From Poriferisodalis sp965226645 (GTDB taxonomy: Bacteria > Actinomycetota > Acidimicrobiia > Acidimicrobiales > Poriferisodalaceae), in assembly GCA_965226645.1 (NCBI GenBank), contig CBDDDL010000003.1, forward strand, positions 124,001-188,000: a stretch of 64,000 bases of DNA, read 5' to 3'. Made by a program: the position numbers and the translations under genes. Numbering within the stretch: position 1 is the first letter of the stretch; each line of letters starts with the position of its first letter. This document shows positions 45,062-52,486 of the stretch, piece by piece. The notes below the pieces were generated by a model that had not been told where the DNA came from, did not search any database, and saw nothing but the letters and a program-made list of their open reading frames with translations.

Positions 45062-45844
45062 GTGCGTGACTCGGCCGCTTGGCCCATCGAGACCCACATC
45101 CTCCACCGAGCCGACGCCGACCGGAGCTATCAGCTCTGGGTCGCGCTCCCGATGGGCTACCGGCCGGATGCCTCCAACCCGTACCCGCTGGTCGTGTGCT
45201 GCGACGCGCCTTGGACGTTCGGCACTGTGGTGGACACCACCCGCATCCTGTCGATGTCCCGAGAGACGCCCCGCTGCGTGGTCGCTGGCATCGCGCACGA
45301 CACCACCGACATGCGCGAGATGCTCGACTTGCGAGCTGTCGACTACACGGTGACGCCGGCTGAGGCCCCGCCGATGACCGGCATACGAGTGCCGGCTGCC
45401 GAGACGGGCGGGGCAGAGCCGTTTCGACAGTGGCTCGCCAGCGATGTGCTGCCGCTGCTGCGAGACCGGTACCACGTCGGCGAGACCACCTACGTCGGCC
45501 ATTCGTTCACGGCGCTGTTCGGCCTGCATGTGCTCTTCAACAGCCCGGACATGTTTGCCCGCTACCTGCTTGCGAGCCCGTCGGTGTGGTGGGACTACGA
45601 GGTCATGTTCCGCCTGGAGGCCGAGCACGCCGCGGCCGGCGGCGATCCGGACGTCAAGGTGTTCATGTCGATGGGGGAAAACGAGACCGACGAGTACTCC
45701 CCTCAAGCCAAGTTTCACGATCAGTTCTCGGCCCGTGGGTACCGCAACATCGACCTGACTTGGCACGTCTTTCCTGGCGAGAATCACAACAGCGTCGTCG
45801 GCTCGGCCGTCAGCCGAGGCCTTCGGGAGCTGTACGCCGACTGA
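45062..45844 (+). CDS. alpha/beta hydrolase, putative esterase (IroE/EstD-like)
   Basis: 260 residues from GTG 45062. Putative-esterase (PF00756-type) pattern: VALPMGYRPDASNPYPLVVC, DVLPLLRDRYHVGETTYVGH, nucleophile elbow GHSFTALFGLHVLFN, then YLLASPSVWWDYEVM and C-terminal FPGENHNSVVGSAVSRGLRE supplying the His. No signal peptide. Ten bp after the O-methyltransferase stop, so probably the same transcript. Confidence 0.88.
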   Translation: MRDSAAWPIETHILHRADADRSYQLWVALPMGYRPDASNPYPLVVCCDAPWTFGTVVDTTRILSMSRETPRCVVAGIAHDTTDMREMLDLRAVDYTVTPAEAPPMTGIRVPAAETGGAEPFRQWLASDVLPLLRDRYHVGETTYVGHSFTALFGLHVLFNSPDMFARYLLASPSVWWDYEVMFRLEAEHAAAGGDPDVKVFMSMGENETDEYSPQAKFHDQFSARGYRNIDLTWHVFPGENHNSVVGSAVSRGLRELYAD

Positions 45845-45981
45845 CTGCTGCTCTGAGTCCCGGCTGCTGCGAGTTTCTCGATCCCCAAGGGCATTCCGAA
45901 CTGCGGTGACGCGGCGTCGTTCCGCACCGATTGCGGGGGTGGGGCAGAATGGGCCCACTGGGGCAACGGGGAGGCCGTGAC

Positions 45982-47133
45982 ATGGCCATGACGGAGACAC
46001 GCAAGGGACTTGGGCCACTTGCAACGAACGGCAAGGTGCCGGTGTACGACGCGGATGCGCACATCGCAGAGCCGCCGTCGGTGTGGGAGGAATACGCCGA
46101 TCCGAAGTTCCGCGACCAGATCATGCAGTGCCGGATCATGGACGACGGCACCGACGCCGCGTTCGCCGAAGGCAAGAAGCTGCGCAACGGCATTGCGCCG
46201 GCGTGCATCCCGCATGCGTATGGCACCAAGGTCACCTGGGACGACATCGTGCCGGGCAGCTACGACCCGGCCGCACGCCTGTCGGTCATGGACGACGAGG
46301 GCCTCAGCGCAGCGCTGATGTTCCCGTCGCTCATGCTGATCTCAGGCGACATCAACGACGCCGAGATCGCTGTCGAGAACGCCCGGGCCTACAACCGATG
46401 GATGACCGACTTCGTGTCGGAGGATCCGAACCGTCTATTCGGCGTGGGTGTCTGCCCGCTGCAGTCAGTGGACGGCGCCGTGGCGGTCATTGAAGAGGTC
46501 GCGAACGCCGGTCTGACCGGGATCACGTTCCGGCCCGAGCGCTACAGCGGCCTGGAGCTGTTCTCCGCGGACATGGACCGGGTGTGGTCCGCAGCCGAGC
46601 ATCACGATCTGACAGTCGCTATCCACGGCAGCTTTGGCTCGGGAATGCCCAGCTTCGCCAAGACCCGCTACGAGAACCAGTTCTACGTCCACATGGTGTG
46701 CCATCCGTTCGAGCAGATGGCCTCGGTGATGGAGATGGTGGCTTCGGGCGTGCTCGACGATCATCCGATGCTGCGGGTGGGCTTCTTCGAGTCGGGACTG
46801 GGCTGGCTGCCGTACTGGCTGGACCGCCTCGACGAGCACAAGGAGGCCATGGGCCACCTGGTGCCACGGCTGAAGCGTGACCCCACCGAGATCTTCTCCG
46901 AGCAGTGCTTCGTGACCATGGAAGCCGGCGAGGGCGAGGCATTCGAGCAGGTCGCGTCGATGGGCCTGGCGCACACCGTCGTATGGGGCTCGGACTACCC
47001 GCACTACGACTGCACCTTCCCCGGAGCGCTCGCCGAGCTCAACGAGACATTCGAAGGCTTCGACGAAGAGGTGAGCAGCCTGCGCAACGAAGTCGTCTAC
47101 ACCAACGCACGCCGCTTCATGGGGCTCTCGTAG
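45982..47133 (+). CDS. amidohydrolase-2 family protein
   Basis: 383 residues from ATG 45982 (MAMTETRKGLGP), with GGGGAGG upstream. PVYDADAHIAEPPSVWEEYA carries the D-x-H first-strand ligands (DADAH). Other blocks are LMFPSLMLISGDINDAEIAV, IEEVANAGLTGITFRPERYS, VAIHGSFGSGMP, MLRVGFFESGLGWLPYWLDR and HTVVWGSDYPHYDCTFPGAL with the metal-binding Asp of GSDYPH. Unlike the relative at 33223, the metal site looks complete. Family members hydrolyse or decarboxylate lactones and beta-keto acids. Its 3' end overlaps the convergent PIN toxin gene by 17 bp. Confidence 0.92.
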   Translation: MAMTETRKGLGPLATNGKVPVYDADAHIAEPPSVWEEYADPKFRDQIMQCRIMDDGTDAAFAEGKKLRNGIAPACIPHAYGTKVTWDDIVPGSYDPAARLSVMDDEGLSAALMFPSLMLISGDINDAEIAVENARAYNRWMTDFVSEDPNRLFGVGVCPLQSVDGAVAVIEEVANAGLTGITFRPERYSGLELFSADMDRVWSAAEHHDLTVAIHGSFGSGMPSFAKTRYENQFYVHMVCHPFEQMASVMEMVASGVLDDHPMLRVGFFESGLGWLPYWLDRLDEHKEAMGHLVPRLKRDPTEIFSEQCFVTMEAGEGEAFEQVASMGLAHTVVWGSDYPHYDCTFPGALAELNETFEGFDEEVSSLRNEVVYTNARRFMGLS

Positions 47134-47542
47134 CCGACTCGACGGACAGTCTCTCGACGGGCTGGCCGGTCACCTCTGCGATGAGTTCGAAGTGCTTATC
47201 GACGTACAAGATCGTCAAGCCCTCGAACTCCGCCGTCGCGGCGAGCAGCAGATCCGCAACCGACGGCGTTCGGTGGTGACCCCGCTCGGCCAGCAGTAGC
47301 TGAACTTCGACGGCGCGGTCCTCCATTGCGGGCCGCAGGTATGCGACGGGCATGTCGGCAATAGGCACCTGCTGGAGACTTCGCCGGTGATCATCGGCGG
47401 AGCGTGCGGAGAAGCCCACTTCCAGTCGTGTGACAGTCGAGATGTGGACCAGCCCGCGATGGCACCTAATTACCCACTCGTCGGTGTGTGGACTGCTGTG
47501 CAACCGAATGAGCGCGGAGGTGTCAGCGAGCCATCCCGTCAC
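47117..47542 (-). CDS. PIN-domain toxin, VapC/FitB-like
   Basis: 141 residues from GTG 47542, whose GTGA overlaps the antitoxin stop; GTG 47548 is an alternative. WLADTSALIRLH (first Asp), TRLEVGFSARS (Glu), SVADLLLAATAEFEGLTILY (Asp), and DKHFELIA (last acidic) form the PIN tetrad. Second TA module of the region. The 3' end runs 17 bp into the opposing amidohydrolase. Confidence 0.9.
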   Translation of the reverse strand: MTGWLADTSALIRLHSSPHTDEWVIRCHRGLVHISTVTRLEVGFSARSADDHRRSLQQVPIADMPVAYLRPAMEDRAVEVQLLLAERGHHRTPSVADLLLAATAEFEGLTILYVDKHFELIAEVTGQPVERLSVESATRAP

Positions 47543-47757
47543 CGCCACGCGCCTGCCATGATGTCTGGGTCGAGAGCGTCGGCGCAGATCTCGGCGAGAC
47601 GCTCAAAGTCTTCTCGCGTTACCCGCTGGCGTCGATCGCGTTCGCGAGCGAGCATTCGCCGCAAGTATTCAGCGCGCGAAAGCCCTTGGTGCTCGGCGTT
47701 GGCCTCGATGGTCGCAACAACGTGGGGAGGCACGTCTCGTATCAGAATGTCAGGCAT
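47539..47757 (-). CDS. FitA-like ribbon-helix-helix antitoxin
   Basis: 72 residues from ATG 47757 (MPDILIRDVPPHVVATIEAN), preceded by GGGAGGAAACC. Longer frames upstream are not supported. MPDILIRDVPPHVV is the RHH beta strand, AEHQGLSRAEYLRRMLARER the helix pair; the C-terminal RREDFERLAEICADALDPDI (starting VTREDFERL) clasps the toxin. Overlaps the PIN gene by 4 nt. Promoter region contains the 21-bp motif at 47778-47798. Confidence 0.9.
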   Translation of the reverse strand: MPDILIRDVPPHVVATIEANAEHQGLSRAEYLRRMLARERDRRQRVTREDFERLAEICADALDPDIMAGAWR

Positions 47758-47777
47758 TGGTTTCCTCCCACATCCTT

Positions 47778-47798
47778 GGATATCGCACGCTATCGCAA
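47778..47798 (+). other. 21-bp motif, left copy, in the FitA-like promoter region
   Basis: Reads GGATATCGCACGCTATCGCA plus one A. A near copy (18 of 21) in the same orientation is at 48748-48768. The two bracket the second antitoxin's promoter and the third TA module. The unit contains a TATCGCA direct repeat with 10-bp period. Possible RHH-type operator or a relic border. Confidence 0.4.
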
Positions 47799-47928
47799 GT
47801 TCTCTTGCCCGAAGACACCCGCACCGGACACGCACTGCCCTGTATTGCATCAGCATCGCGCGCGGCCCCAACACGCGAACTATCCGGGCAATCGATCAAC
47901 AGACTCCCAGGACGCAGTTCGCCATGAA

Positions 47929-47972
47929 TGCATGACTGCATGACTGCTACCATGCAGTCATGCAGTCATGCA
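47929..47972. promoter_or_regulatory. perfect 19-bp palindromic operator overlapping the third antitoxin start
   Basis: Left arm TGCATGACTGCATGACTGC (47929-47947), 6-nt loop TACCAT, right arm GCAGTCATGCAGTCATGCA (47954-47972), exactly reverse complementary. Each arm holds two copies of GCATGACT in tandem, so four half-sites in all. It covers the RBS position and the ATG (47968) of the antitoxin gene. This is the arrangement expected for cooperative binding of two RHH antitoxin dimers, and it could also hide the start in an mRNA hairpin. Confidence 0.85.
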
Positions 47973-48264
47973 GCAGATCACTTGGCGAGCAGACGATGAA
48001 CTCGTCGCTCGCATCAAGATGAGTGCCCAGGACCAGCGCATCTCGATGAACGAGTACCTCACCCGGATAGCGCAGGCGGCAACTGACCCCTCACTCTCAT
48101 CGAATGCAATCGAGGAGATCAGATCGCGCCTCAGACTCGCTGGCCTTCTCTCTGACTTTGAAGCTCGCGACATGGTGCCACCCGACGAAGACGCGGTCGC
48201 CGCCGCCCGCCAACGAGCCGGTCAGGGAACACCGCTGTCTGAACTGGTTCGCGCCAATCGGTGA
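47968..48264 (+). CDS. ribbon-helix-helix antitoxin (HicB/VapB-like)
   Basis: 98 residues. MQQITWRADDELVARIKMSA is the RHH strand, AQDQRISMNEYLTRIAQAAT the helices. A C-terminal linker follows (SSNAIEEIRSRLRLAGLLSD, VPPDEDAVAAARQRAGQGTP), with a basic end. Overlaps the PIN toxin gene by 4 nt. Its ATG lies inside the palindrome at 47929-47972, implying autoregulation; there is little room for a separate Shine-Dalgarno, so leaderless or hairpin-gated translation is possible. Confidence 0.88.
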   Translation: MQQITWRADDELVARIKMSAQDQRISMNEYLTRIAQAATDPSLSSNAIEEIRSRLRLAGLLSDFEARDMVPPDEDAVAAARQRAGQGTPLSELVRANR

Positions 48265-48692
48265 CGGTATTCCTCGATTCATCCGCTCTCGTCAAGCGCT
48301 ACGCCGACGAGCCAGAAAGCGACCTGGTGCAAGCCGTCTCGGAGCCGGTGATCGCCAGCGACCTGGCTGCTTTGGAGGTCCCAGCCGCGTTGTGGCGCAA
48401 GCATCGCGTCGGGGAAATCTCCGCAACCGACGCTCAGGTCTTGTGCCGCCGATTCCTGACTGACATCTCCGCTTCTACCCGGGACAGCGACACCGTCCTC
48501 ATCGAGGTAGGCGAAGACATCCTTCGCTCAGCAATCGACCTCGTAGCCCGTCACCCGCTTCGCGCCTACGACGCTGTGCAGCTTGCCTCGGCGCTGGCCG
48601 CAGCTCGCCTCATCGGCAGATGTCGATTCGGCTGCTTTGATGAGCAGCTCAGCGATGCCGCCGTGGCCGAAGGTCTCATGCTCCTGTGGTGA
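48261..48692 (+). CDS. vapC: PIN-domain toxin, VapC family
   Basis: 143 residues from GTG 48261 (GTGA overlap). FLDSSALVKRYADEPESDLV (Asp), SDLAALEVPAALWRK (Glu), RAYDAVQLASALAAARLIG (Asp), FGCFDEQLSDAA (Asp): the full PIN tetrad in the VapC form of the type 'LDSSALVKRY...AYDAVQLA'. Third TA module. Followed by a copy of the 21-bp motif and then the dienelactone hydrolase gene. Confidence 0.93.
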   Translation: MTVFLDSSALVKRYADEPESDLVQAVSEPVIASDLAALEVPAALWRKHRVGEISATDAQVLCRRFLTDISASTRDSDTVLIEVGEDILRSAIDLVARHPLRAYDAVQLASALAAARLIGRCRFGCFDEQLSDAAVAEGLMLLW

Positions 48693-48747
48693 GTGCGCCC
48701 AAGTTCGCGGACCCCGAGTCAACTGCGTTCGGATCTCCGTTAGCTGC

Positions 48748-48768
48748 GGATATCGCACGATATTGCGA
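48748..48768 (+). other. 21-bp motif, right copy
   Basis: Reads GGATATCGCACGATATTGCG plus one A, matching 47778-47798 at 18 of 21 positions in the same orientation. Lies between the third VapC and the dienelactone hydrolase gene, 57 bp before the latter's start. Confidence 0.4.
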
Positions 48769-48824
48769 CGTCCCAGGGCGGCGGGATCGATGATCGCGGG
48801 GCGGGTCCGCTAGACATTCGTGCC

Positions 48825-49502
48825 ATGGGACAGACGATCGAATTGACAGCTTCTGATGGTGTGACGTTCAGCGCTTACCGGGCCGAGCCTGCGGGCGCGC
48901 CGAAGGGCGGCGTCGTGGTGGTGCAGGAAATCTTCGGTGTGAACGACCACATTCGCAGCGTGGCTGACGGGTATGCAGCGGACGGCTACCTCGCCGTGGC
49001 CCCGGCGTTGTTCGACCGGGTGCGTTCGGGGGTCGAGCTGGGCTACAACGCCGAGGGCATCGACGTGGGCCGCAAGATCGCCTTCGACGACCTGACGATG
49101 GAACAGGTGATGGCTGATGTCTCGGCCGCAGCGGCCTGCGCCTCCGAAGGCGGCAAGGTGGGCGTCGTCGGGTACTGCTGGGGCGGGACGGTCTGCTACG
49201 TGGCGGCGGCCCGTCTGTCCGACCAGATCGCGGCGGCCTCCGGCTACTACGGCGGCCAGATCATTCCGCATCTTGAAGAGCGGCCCGCTGCGCCGCTGCT
49301 GCTGCACTTCGGCTCGGAAGATCACGGCATCCCGCTGGAGAACGTGAACGCCATCGCCGAACGCTGGCCCCACGTCGCCGTTCACGTCTATGACGGCGCC
49401 GATCACGGCTTCAACTGCGATGCCCGCGCCAGCTTCAACCCCGATGCTGCAGGCACCGCCAAACAGCGCACCCTTGCTCACTTCGCTGAGCACCTGAGTT
49501 AG
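48825..49502 (+). CDS. dienelactone hydrolase family protein
   Basis: 225 residues. Nucleophile region GVVGYCWGGTVCYVAAAR (Cys in GYCWGG), acid in LLHFGSEDHGIPLENV, and His in YDGADHGFNCDARASFNP: the Cys-Asp-His triad of dienelactone hydrolases. VQEIFGVNDHIRSVADGYAADGYLAVAP is the typical N-terminal block. Hydrolyses dienelactones from chlorocatechol-type cleavage or similar esters. ATG 48825. Confidence 0.93.
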   Translation: MGQTIELTASDGVTFSAYRAEPAGAPKGGVVVVQEIFGVNDHIRSVADGYAADGYLAVAPALFDRVRSGVELGYNAEGIDVGRKIAFDDLTMEQVMADVSAAAACASEGGKVGVVGYCWGGTVCYVAAARLSDQIAAASGYYGGQIIPHLEERPAAPLLLHFGSEDHGIPLENVNAIAERWPHVAVHVYDGADHGFNCDARASFNPDAAGTAKQRTLAHFAEHLS

Positions 49503-49596
49503 CCCGGCCCTGCCGGAGGCATCCGAAGTTTCCGCCAGCGTGCCGGCCCATGGACGAATCGGCGGGCGTGAGCGCTCGTCGCCGAATTCCGCTGCG

Positions 49597-51324
49597 ATGA
49601 TGGCGCAGATGCGCAGCTTGTCGTCCGCACTCGTCATTGCAGTGGCGGCAACGGCGTGCAGCGCTGGTGGCGTCGAATCCACCGCCGCGACCACCGACGC
49701 ACCCGTGACGGCAACCGCGCCGGCCGTCGCCAGCATCACGACGGCGCCGACCGTCGCCAGCATCACGACCGCGCCGGCCGTCGCCAGCATCACGACGGCG
49801 CCGACCCCGCCGGCACCCACCACTACCGCCTCGCCGCCCCCGACCACGACGACGGCTGTCTCGGCAACAACGCCGGCTGAAACGGAAACCGACGCGGAAA
49901 CCGACGCGGCCGCCACGCCGGACGTCGAGGCCGCGGCCGAGCCAACACCGCTAATACCGCTGTCTGGCGTCGGCGACAGCTTCTATCCGTGGCTGGGCAA
50001 CGGCGGGTACGACGTCACGCACTACGACCTCGAATTCGACGTGAACCCGGTGACCAACACCATCGTCGCGGTGGCCTCGCTGCGGGCGATCGCAACCGTG
50101 GAGTTGCTGGAGTTCAACTTGGACCTGTCGGGCCTCAAGGTGAGCGCGGTCACCTTGAACGGTGCCGCTGCGGAGTTCTCCCGCTACAAGACCGAGCTCG
50201 TCATCCGACCCGCCGAACCGATCCCCGCCGGCACGGAGTTCGTCGCCCAGGTCGCCTACTCGGGCACACCACAGCCGGTTGCGGATCCCGGGGTGCCATC
50301 CGGACGGATCGGCTGGTTCTTCTTCGACGAGGTGATCTTCACCGCGAATGAGCCATCGGGTTCCATGTCGTGGTACCCATCGAACAACCACCCCACCGAC
50401 AAGGCGACGTTCACCATCCGCATCACGGTGCCCGAACGTTTCACAGCGGCATCGAACGGCTTGCTCACACACGAGGCCGTGGTTGACGGTCACCGAACCG
50501 TCACGTGGGAGTCCGACGACCCGATGGCGACGTACTTGGCAGCGGTGTACGTCGGCGAATTCGAACGCCACGAATATCGACTGCGGGACGATCTGCTGAT
50601 TCGCGACTACGTCCCCCGCACGTTGAGCGACGCTGAAGCGGCTGCGACCCGTGAGGCGTTGTCAGTCACGACCGGCGCCGTCGAGTACTTCGAGCGTGTG
50701 CTCGGCCCGTATCCGTTCGACGCCTATGGCACGATCGTGATGCCGTTCCCCATCGACTTCGCCATGGAGAACCAGACGCTCTCGCTGCATGGAGCCCGCA
50801 CGCTCGACCCGCAGATCATCGCCCACGAGCTCGCTCACCAGTGGTTCGGCAATGCCGTGACGGTCGACGACTGGAGCGGCATCTGGCTGCACGAGGGTTT
50901 CGCCCACTACATGAGCTTCCTGTACTTGGCTGAGGTGCATGGCAAGGATCTGGACGCTCTCATGGCTCAGCAACTGCGAATCGCAGTCGCCGCCACCGCG
51001 GCACCGCCGGACGGCATCGCGGTGGCGCAGCTGTTCGACTTCAACTCGGTCTATCGGCGGGCGGCGCTGACGCTGCATGCCCTGCACCGCCGCGTCGGCG
51101 ACGCCGTGTTCTTCGACATCTTGCGGCGCCACTACCAATCATCAGCCGGGGGCACGACCAACACTGCCGAGTTCTTGGCCGTCGTGGAAGTACTGGCCGG
51201 TGCGGGCGCCGTGGGACTGGTCGAGGCGTGGCTCTACGACACCGACGTGCCGTCGAGCCTGGGCGACCCCCGGCAAGCTCTACCGGTGGTTGCAAGTGAG
51301 TTGAGTGTAGATGTCGTGTGCTGA
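49597..51324 (+). CDS. secreted M1-family zinc aminopeptidase lipoprotein; 3' end altered by an IS30 insertion
   Basis: 575 residues from ATG 49597. Lipoprotein signal (SSALVIAVAATACSAGG), a Thr/Ala/Pro-rich stalk with 9-residue repeats (49714-49806), then the M1 fold: VTHYDLEFDVNPVTNTI, GSMSWYPSNNHPTDKATFTI, IDFAMENQTLSLHG (GAMEN-type FAMEN), zinc site HELAHQWFG with the downstream Glu in WLHEGFAHYM. Residues from about 557 (after SSLGDP) are encoded by the insertion sequence at 51272, replacing the native last 5-12 residues (native sequence resumes at 52337). The catalytic domain is complete; a helical C-terminal domain of long M1 enzymes is short here. Confidence 0.9.
   Translation: MMAQMRSLSSALVIAVAATACSAGGVESTAATTDAPVTATAPAVASITTAPTVASITTAPAVASITTAPTPPAPTTTASPPPTTTTAVSATTPAETETDAETDAAATPDVEAAAEPTPLIPLSGVGDSFYPWLGNGGYDVTHYDLEFDVNPVTNTIVAVASLRAIATVELLEFNLDLSGLKVSAVTLNGAAAEFSRYKTELVIRPAEPIPAGTEFVAQVAYSGTPQPVADPGVPSGRIGWFFFDEVIFTANEPSGSMSWYPSNNHPTDKATFTIRITVPERFTAASNGLLTHEAVVDGHRTVTWESDDPMATYLAAVYVGEFERHEYRLRDDLLIRDYVPRTLSDAEAAATREALSVTTGAVEYFERVLGPYPFDAYGTIVMPFPIDFAMENQTLSLHGARTLDPQIIAHELAHQWFGNAVTVDDWSGIWLHEGFAHYMSFLYLAEVHGKDLDALMAQQLRIAVAATAAPPDGIAVAQLFDFNSVYRRAALTLHALHRRVGDAVFFDILRRHYQSSAGGTTNTAEFLAVVEVLAGAGAVGLVEAWLYDTDVPSSLGDPRQALPVVASELSVDVVC
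49714..49806 (+). repeat. 27-bp coding tandem repeat (TAPxVASIT)
   Basis: Copies at 49714-49740, 49741-49767 and 49768-49794 plus a partial copy, encoding TAPAVASIT, TAPTVASIT, TAPAVASIT, TAPT. Forms the extended stalk between the lipid anchor and the peptidase. Length variation by slippage is expected. Confidence 0.9.
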
Positions 51325-52336
51325 TGTCCAGTGGTGGAGTCGGCGGGGCATGTGGTTGAGGTTGTCCTCGATGACCGCGAGCCGCAGTTGTCCGATGTCG
51401 AGGCTGGTGCCTTTGGGGAGCCATCGGCGCAGCAGCGCGTTGGTGTGCTCGTTGGTGGGTCGCTGCCACGGCGAGCGCGGCTCGCAGAAGAACACCTCGA
51501 TGCCGAGCGCGGCCTCGACGTCGGCCCAGCGGGCCATCTCGCGGCTTTGGTCCCAGGTGAGGCTGCGCACGAGCGCTGCGGGCTGGCGGCCCAGCGCCGC
51601 GGTGACCGCGGCGGCGACCTGGGGCGCGCCGTAGCCGTCGGGCAGCCCTGCGGTGACCGTGTAGCGGCTGGTGCGCTCCACGATCGTGACCGCAGCGGTG
51701 AGGTTCGCTTTGCCGACGATGAGGTCGCCTTCGCGGTGGCCGGGCTCTACACGGTCCTCGACGTCGTCGGGCCGGTCGGCTATCGGCCGGTATTCCCCCA
51801 GCGGGCTGGGCTTTTGGGCCTGCGCGACGCTGCGCGGCCGACGGCGCCGGCAGCGCCGCGGCAGCTTCGCCCAGGTGCCGGCGGGCAGGCCGCTGCGCGC
51901 GTCGTTCGCGTAGCACGCCCGATAGATCGTCTCCGCGCACACGCTCATGCCCGCCTCGCGCAGGTCCGCCGCGGTCGCGTGCGGGGACCAGCGCAGCTTC
52001 AAGCGCTCATCGACCGCGGCGGCCAGCACCCGATCGGCCGCCAGCTTGGGCGTTCGCTCTCGTCGCGCCCTCGCGCATGCCGACGCGTGCGCCCAGCGAG
52101 CGTCATAGCCCGCCCGCCCGGCGCAGCGGGCCAGCTCGCGATGCACCGTGGACCGATCACGGCCCAGCCGCTGCGCTACGTCCGCGACGCTGCGGCCCGT
52201 CCCGAGCGACGACTCGATGAACACCCGCTCATCCAAACTCAGTCTCGCTGCCATACTGGACACCTCCATCGGTCGGTTGCATGTGTTCGCAACGGTCATC
52301 ATGACCGTTCACTTGCAACCACCGATGGAGTTCGCC
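51272..52336 (-). mobile_element. IS30-family insertion sequence, copy 1 (apparently intact)
   Basis: 1065 bp. Terminal inverted repeats of 28 bp: the left end begins GGCAAGCTCTACCGGTGG, the right end (reverse complement) begins GGCGAACTCCATCGGTGG. The inner CGGTGGTTGCAAGTGA is identical at both ends (51284-51299, 52309-52324). Flanked by C runs on both sides, so the target duplication is unresolved (2-4 C). Inserted near the 3' end of the aminopeptidase gene. Copy 2 is at 53460-54265 in opposite orientation. Confidence 0.9.
51280..52254 (-). CDS. IS30-family transposase
   Basis: 324 residues from ATG 52254 (MAARLSLDERVFIESSLGTG). N-terminal HTH: IESSLGTGRSVADVAQRLGR, DRSTVHRELARCAGRAGYDA, the IS30 signature. 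DDE core: GHREGDLIVGKANLTAAVTI (first Asp), VRSLTWDQSREMARW (second Asp), VFFCEPRSPWQRPTNEHTNA (Glu of the ...RPTNE..N motif). Nothing looks broken. Stop codon lies inside the left terminal repeat. Confidence 0.93.
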   Translation of the reverse strand: MAARLSLDERVFIESSLGTGRSVADVAQRLGRDRSTVHRELARCAGRAGYDARWAHASACARARRERTPKLAADRVLAAAVDERLKLRWSPHATAADLREAGMSVCAETIYRACYANDARSGLPAGTWAKLPRRCRRRRPRSVAQAQKPSPLGEYRPIADRPDDVEDRVEPGHREGDLIVGKANLTAAVTIVERTSRYTVTAGLPDGYGAPQVAAAVTAALGRQPAALVRSLTWDQSREMARWADVEAALGIEVFFCEPRSPWQRPTNEHTNALLRRWLPKGTSLDIGQLRLAVIEDNLNHMPRRLHHWTSAHDIYTQLTCNHR

Positions 52337-52345
52337 CCCCGTCCG

Positions 52346-52426
52346 TCAGCGAGATAACAGAATGACGCCGCGGTCTACTGCGGGTCCGTCTTCCTGGTTC
52401 AGCACGTCGAAGCGCACGGCTTCGGT
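52346..52426 (-). pseudogene. MaoC-like gene remnant (3' end only)
   Basis: In minus sense this encodes TEAVRFDVLNQEDGPAVDRG-VILLSR-stop, against VRFDVLNAEGGPAVDRG-VILLSG-stop in the intact MaoC gene ending at 54476. DNA identity is about 80% over 81 bp and both copies are in the same orientation. The remnant starts abruptly at about 52426, after which AT-richer unrelated sequence follows. Forms one of the two borders of the 52.4-54.5-kb island. Confidence 0.8.
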
Positions 52427-52433
52427 GAACAGG

Positions 52434-52481
52434 TATGACATACATCTTGTTCGCAATTAGATTCACAACATTTATGTCATA
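52434..52481. other. AT-rich segment with 9-bp inverted repeat
   Basis: TATGACATA (52434-52442) and TATGTCATA (52473-52481) are exact inverted repeats around a 30-bp AT-rich centre, in a strongly GC-rich genome. It sits 5 bp after the stop of the Schlafen-like gene and next to the MaoC remnant. Could be the 3' hairpin of that gene or the edge of the acquired segment. Confidence 0.5.
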
Positions 52482-52486
52482 AATCG

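Noticed and set aside
52434..52481. AT-rich inverted repeat as a replication origin or attachment site
   Set aside because: Only one 9-bp pair, no iterons or DnaA-box cluster, no integrase; a 3' hairpin or edge of acquired DNA is as likely.
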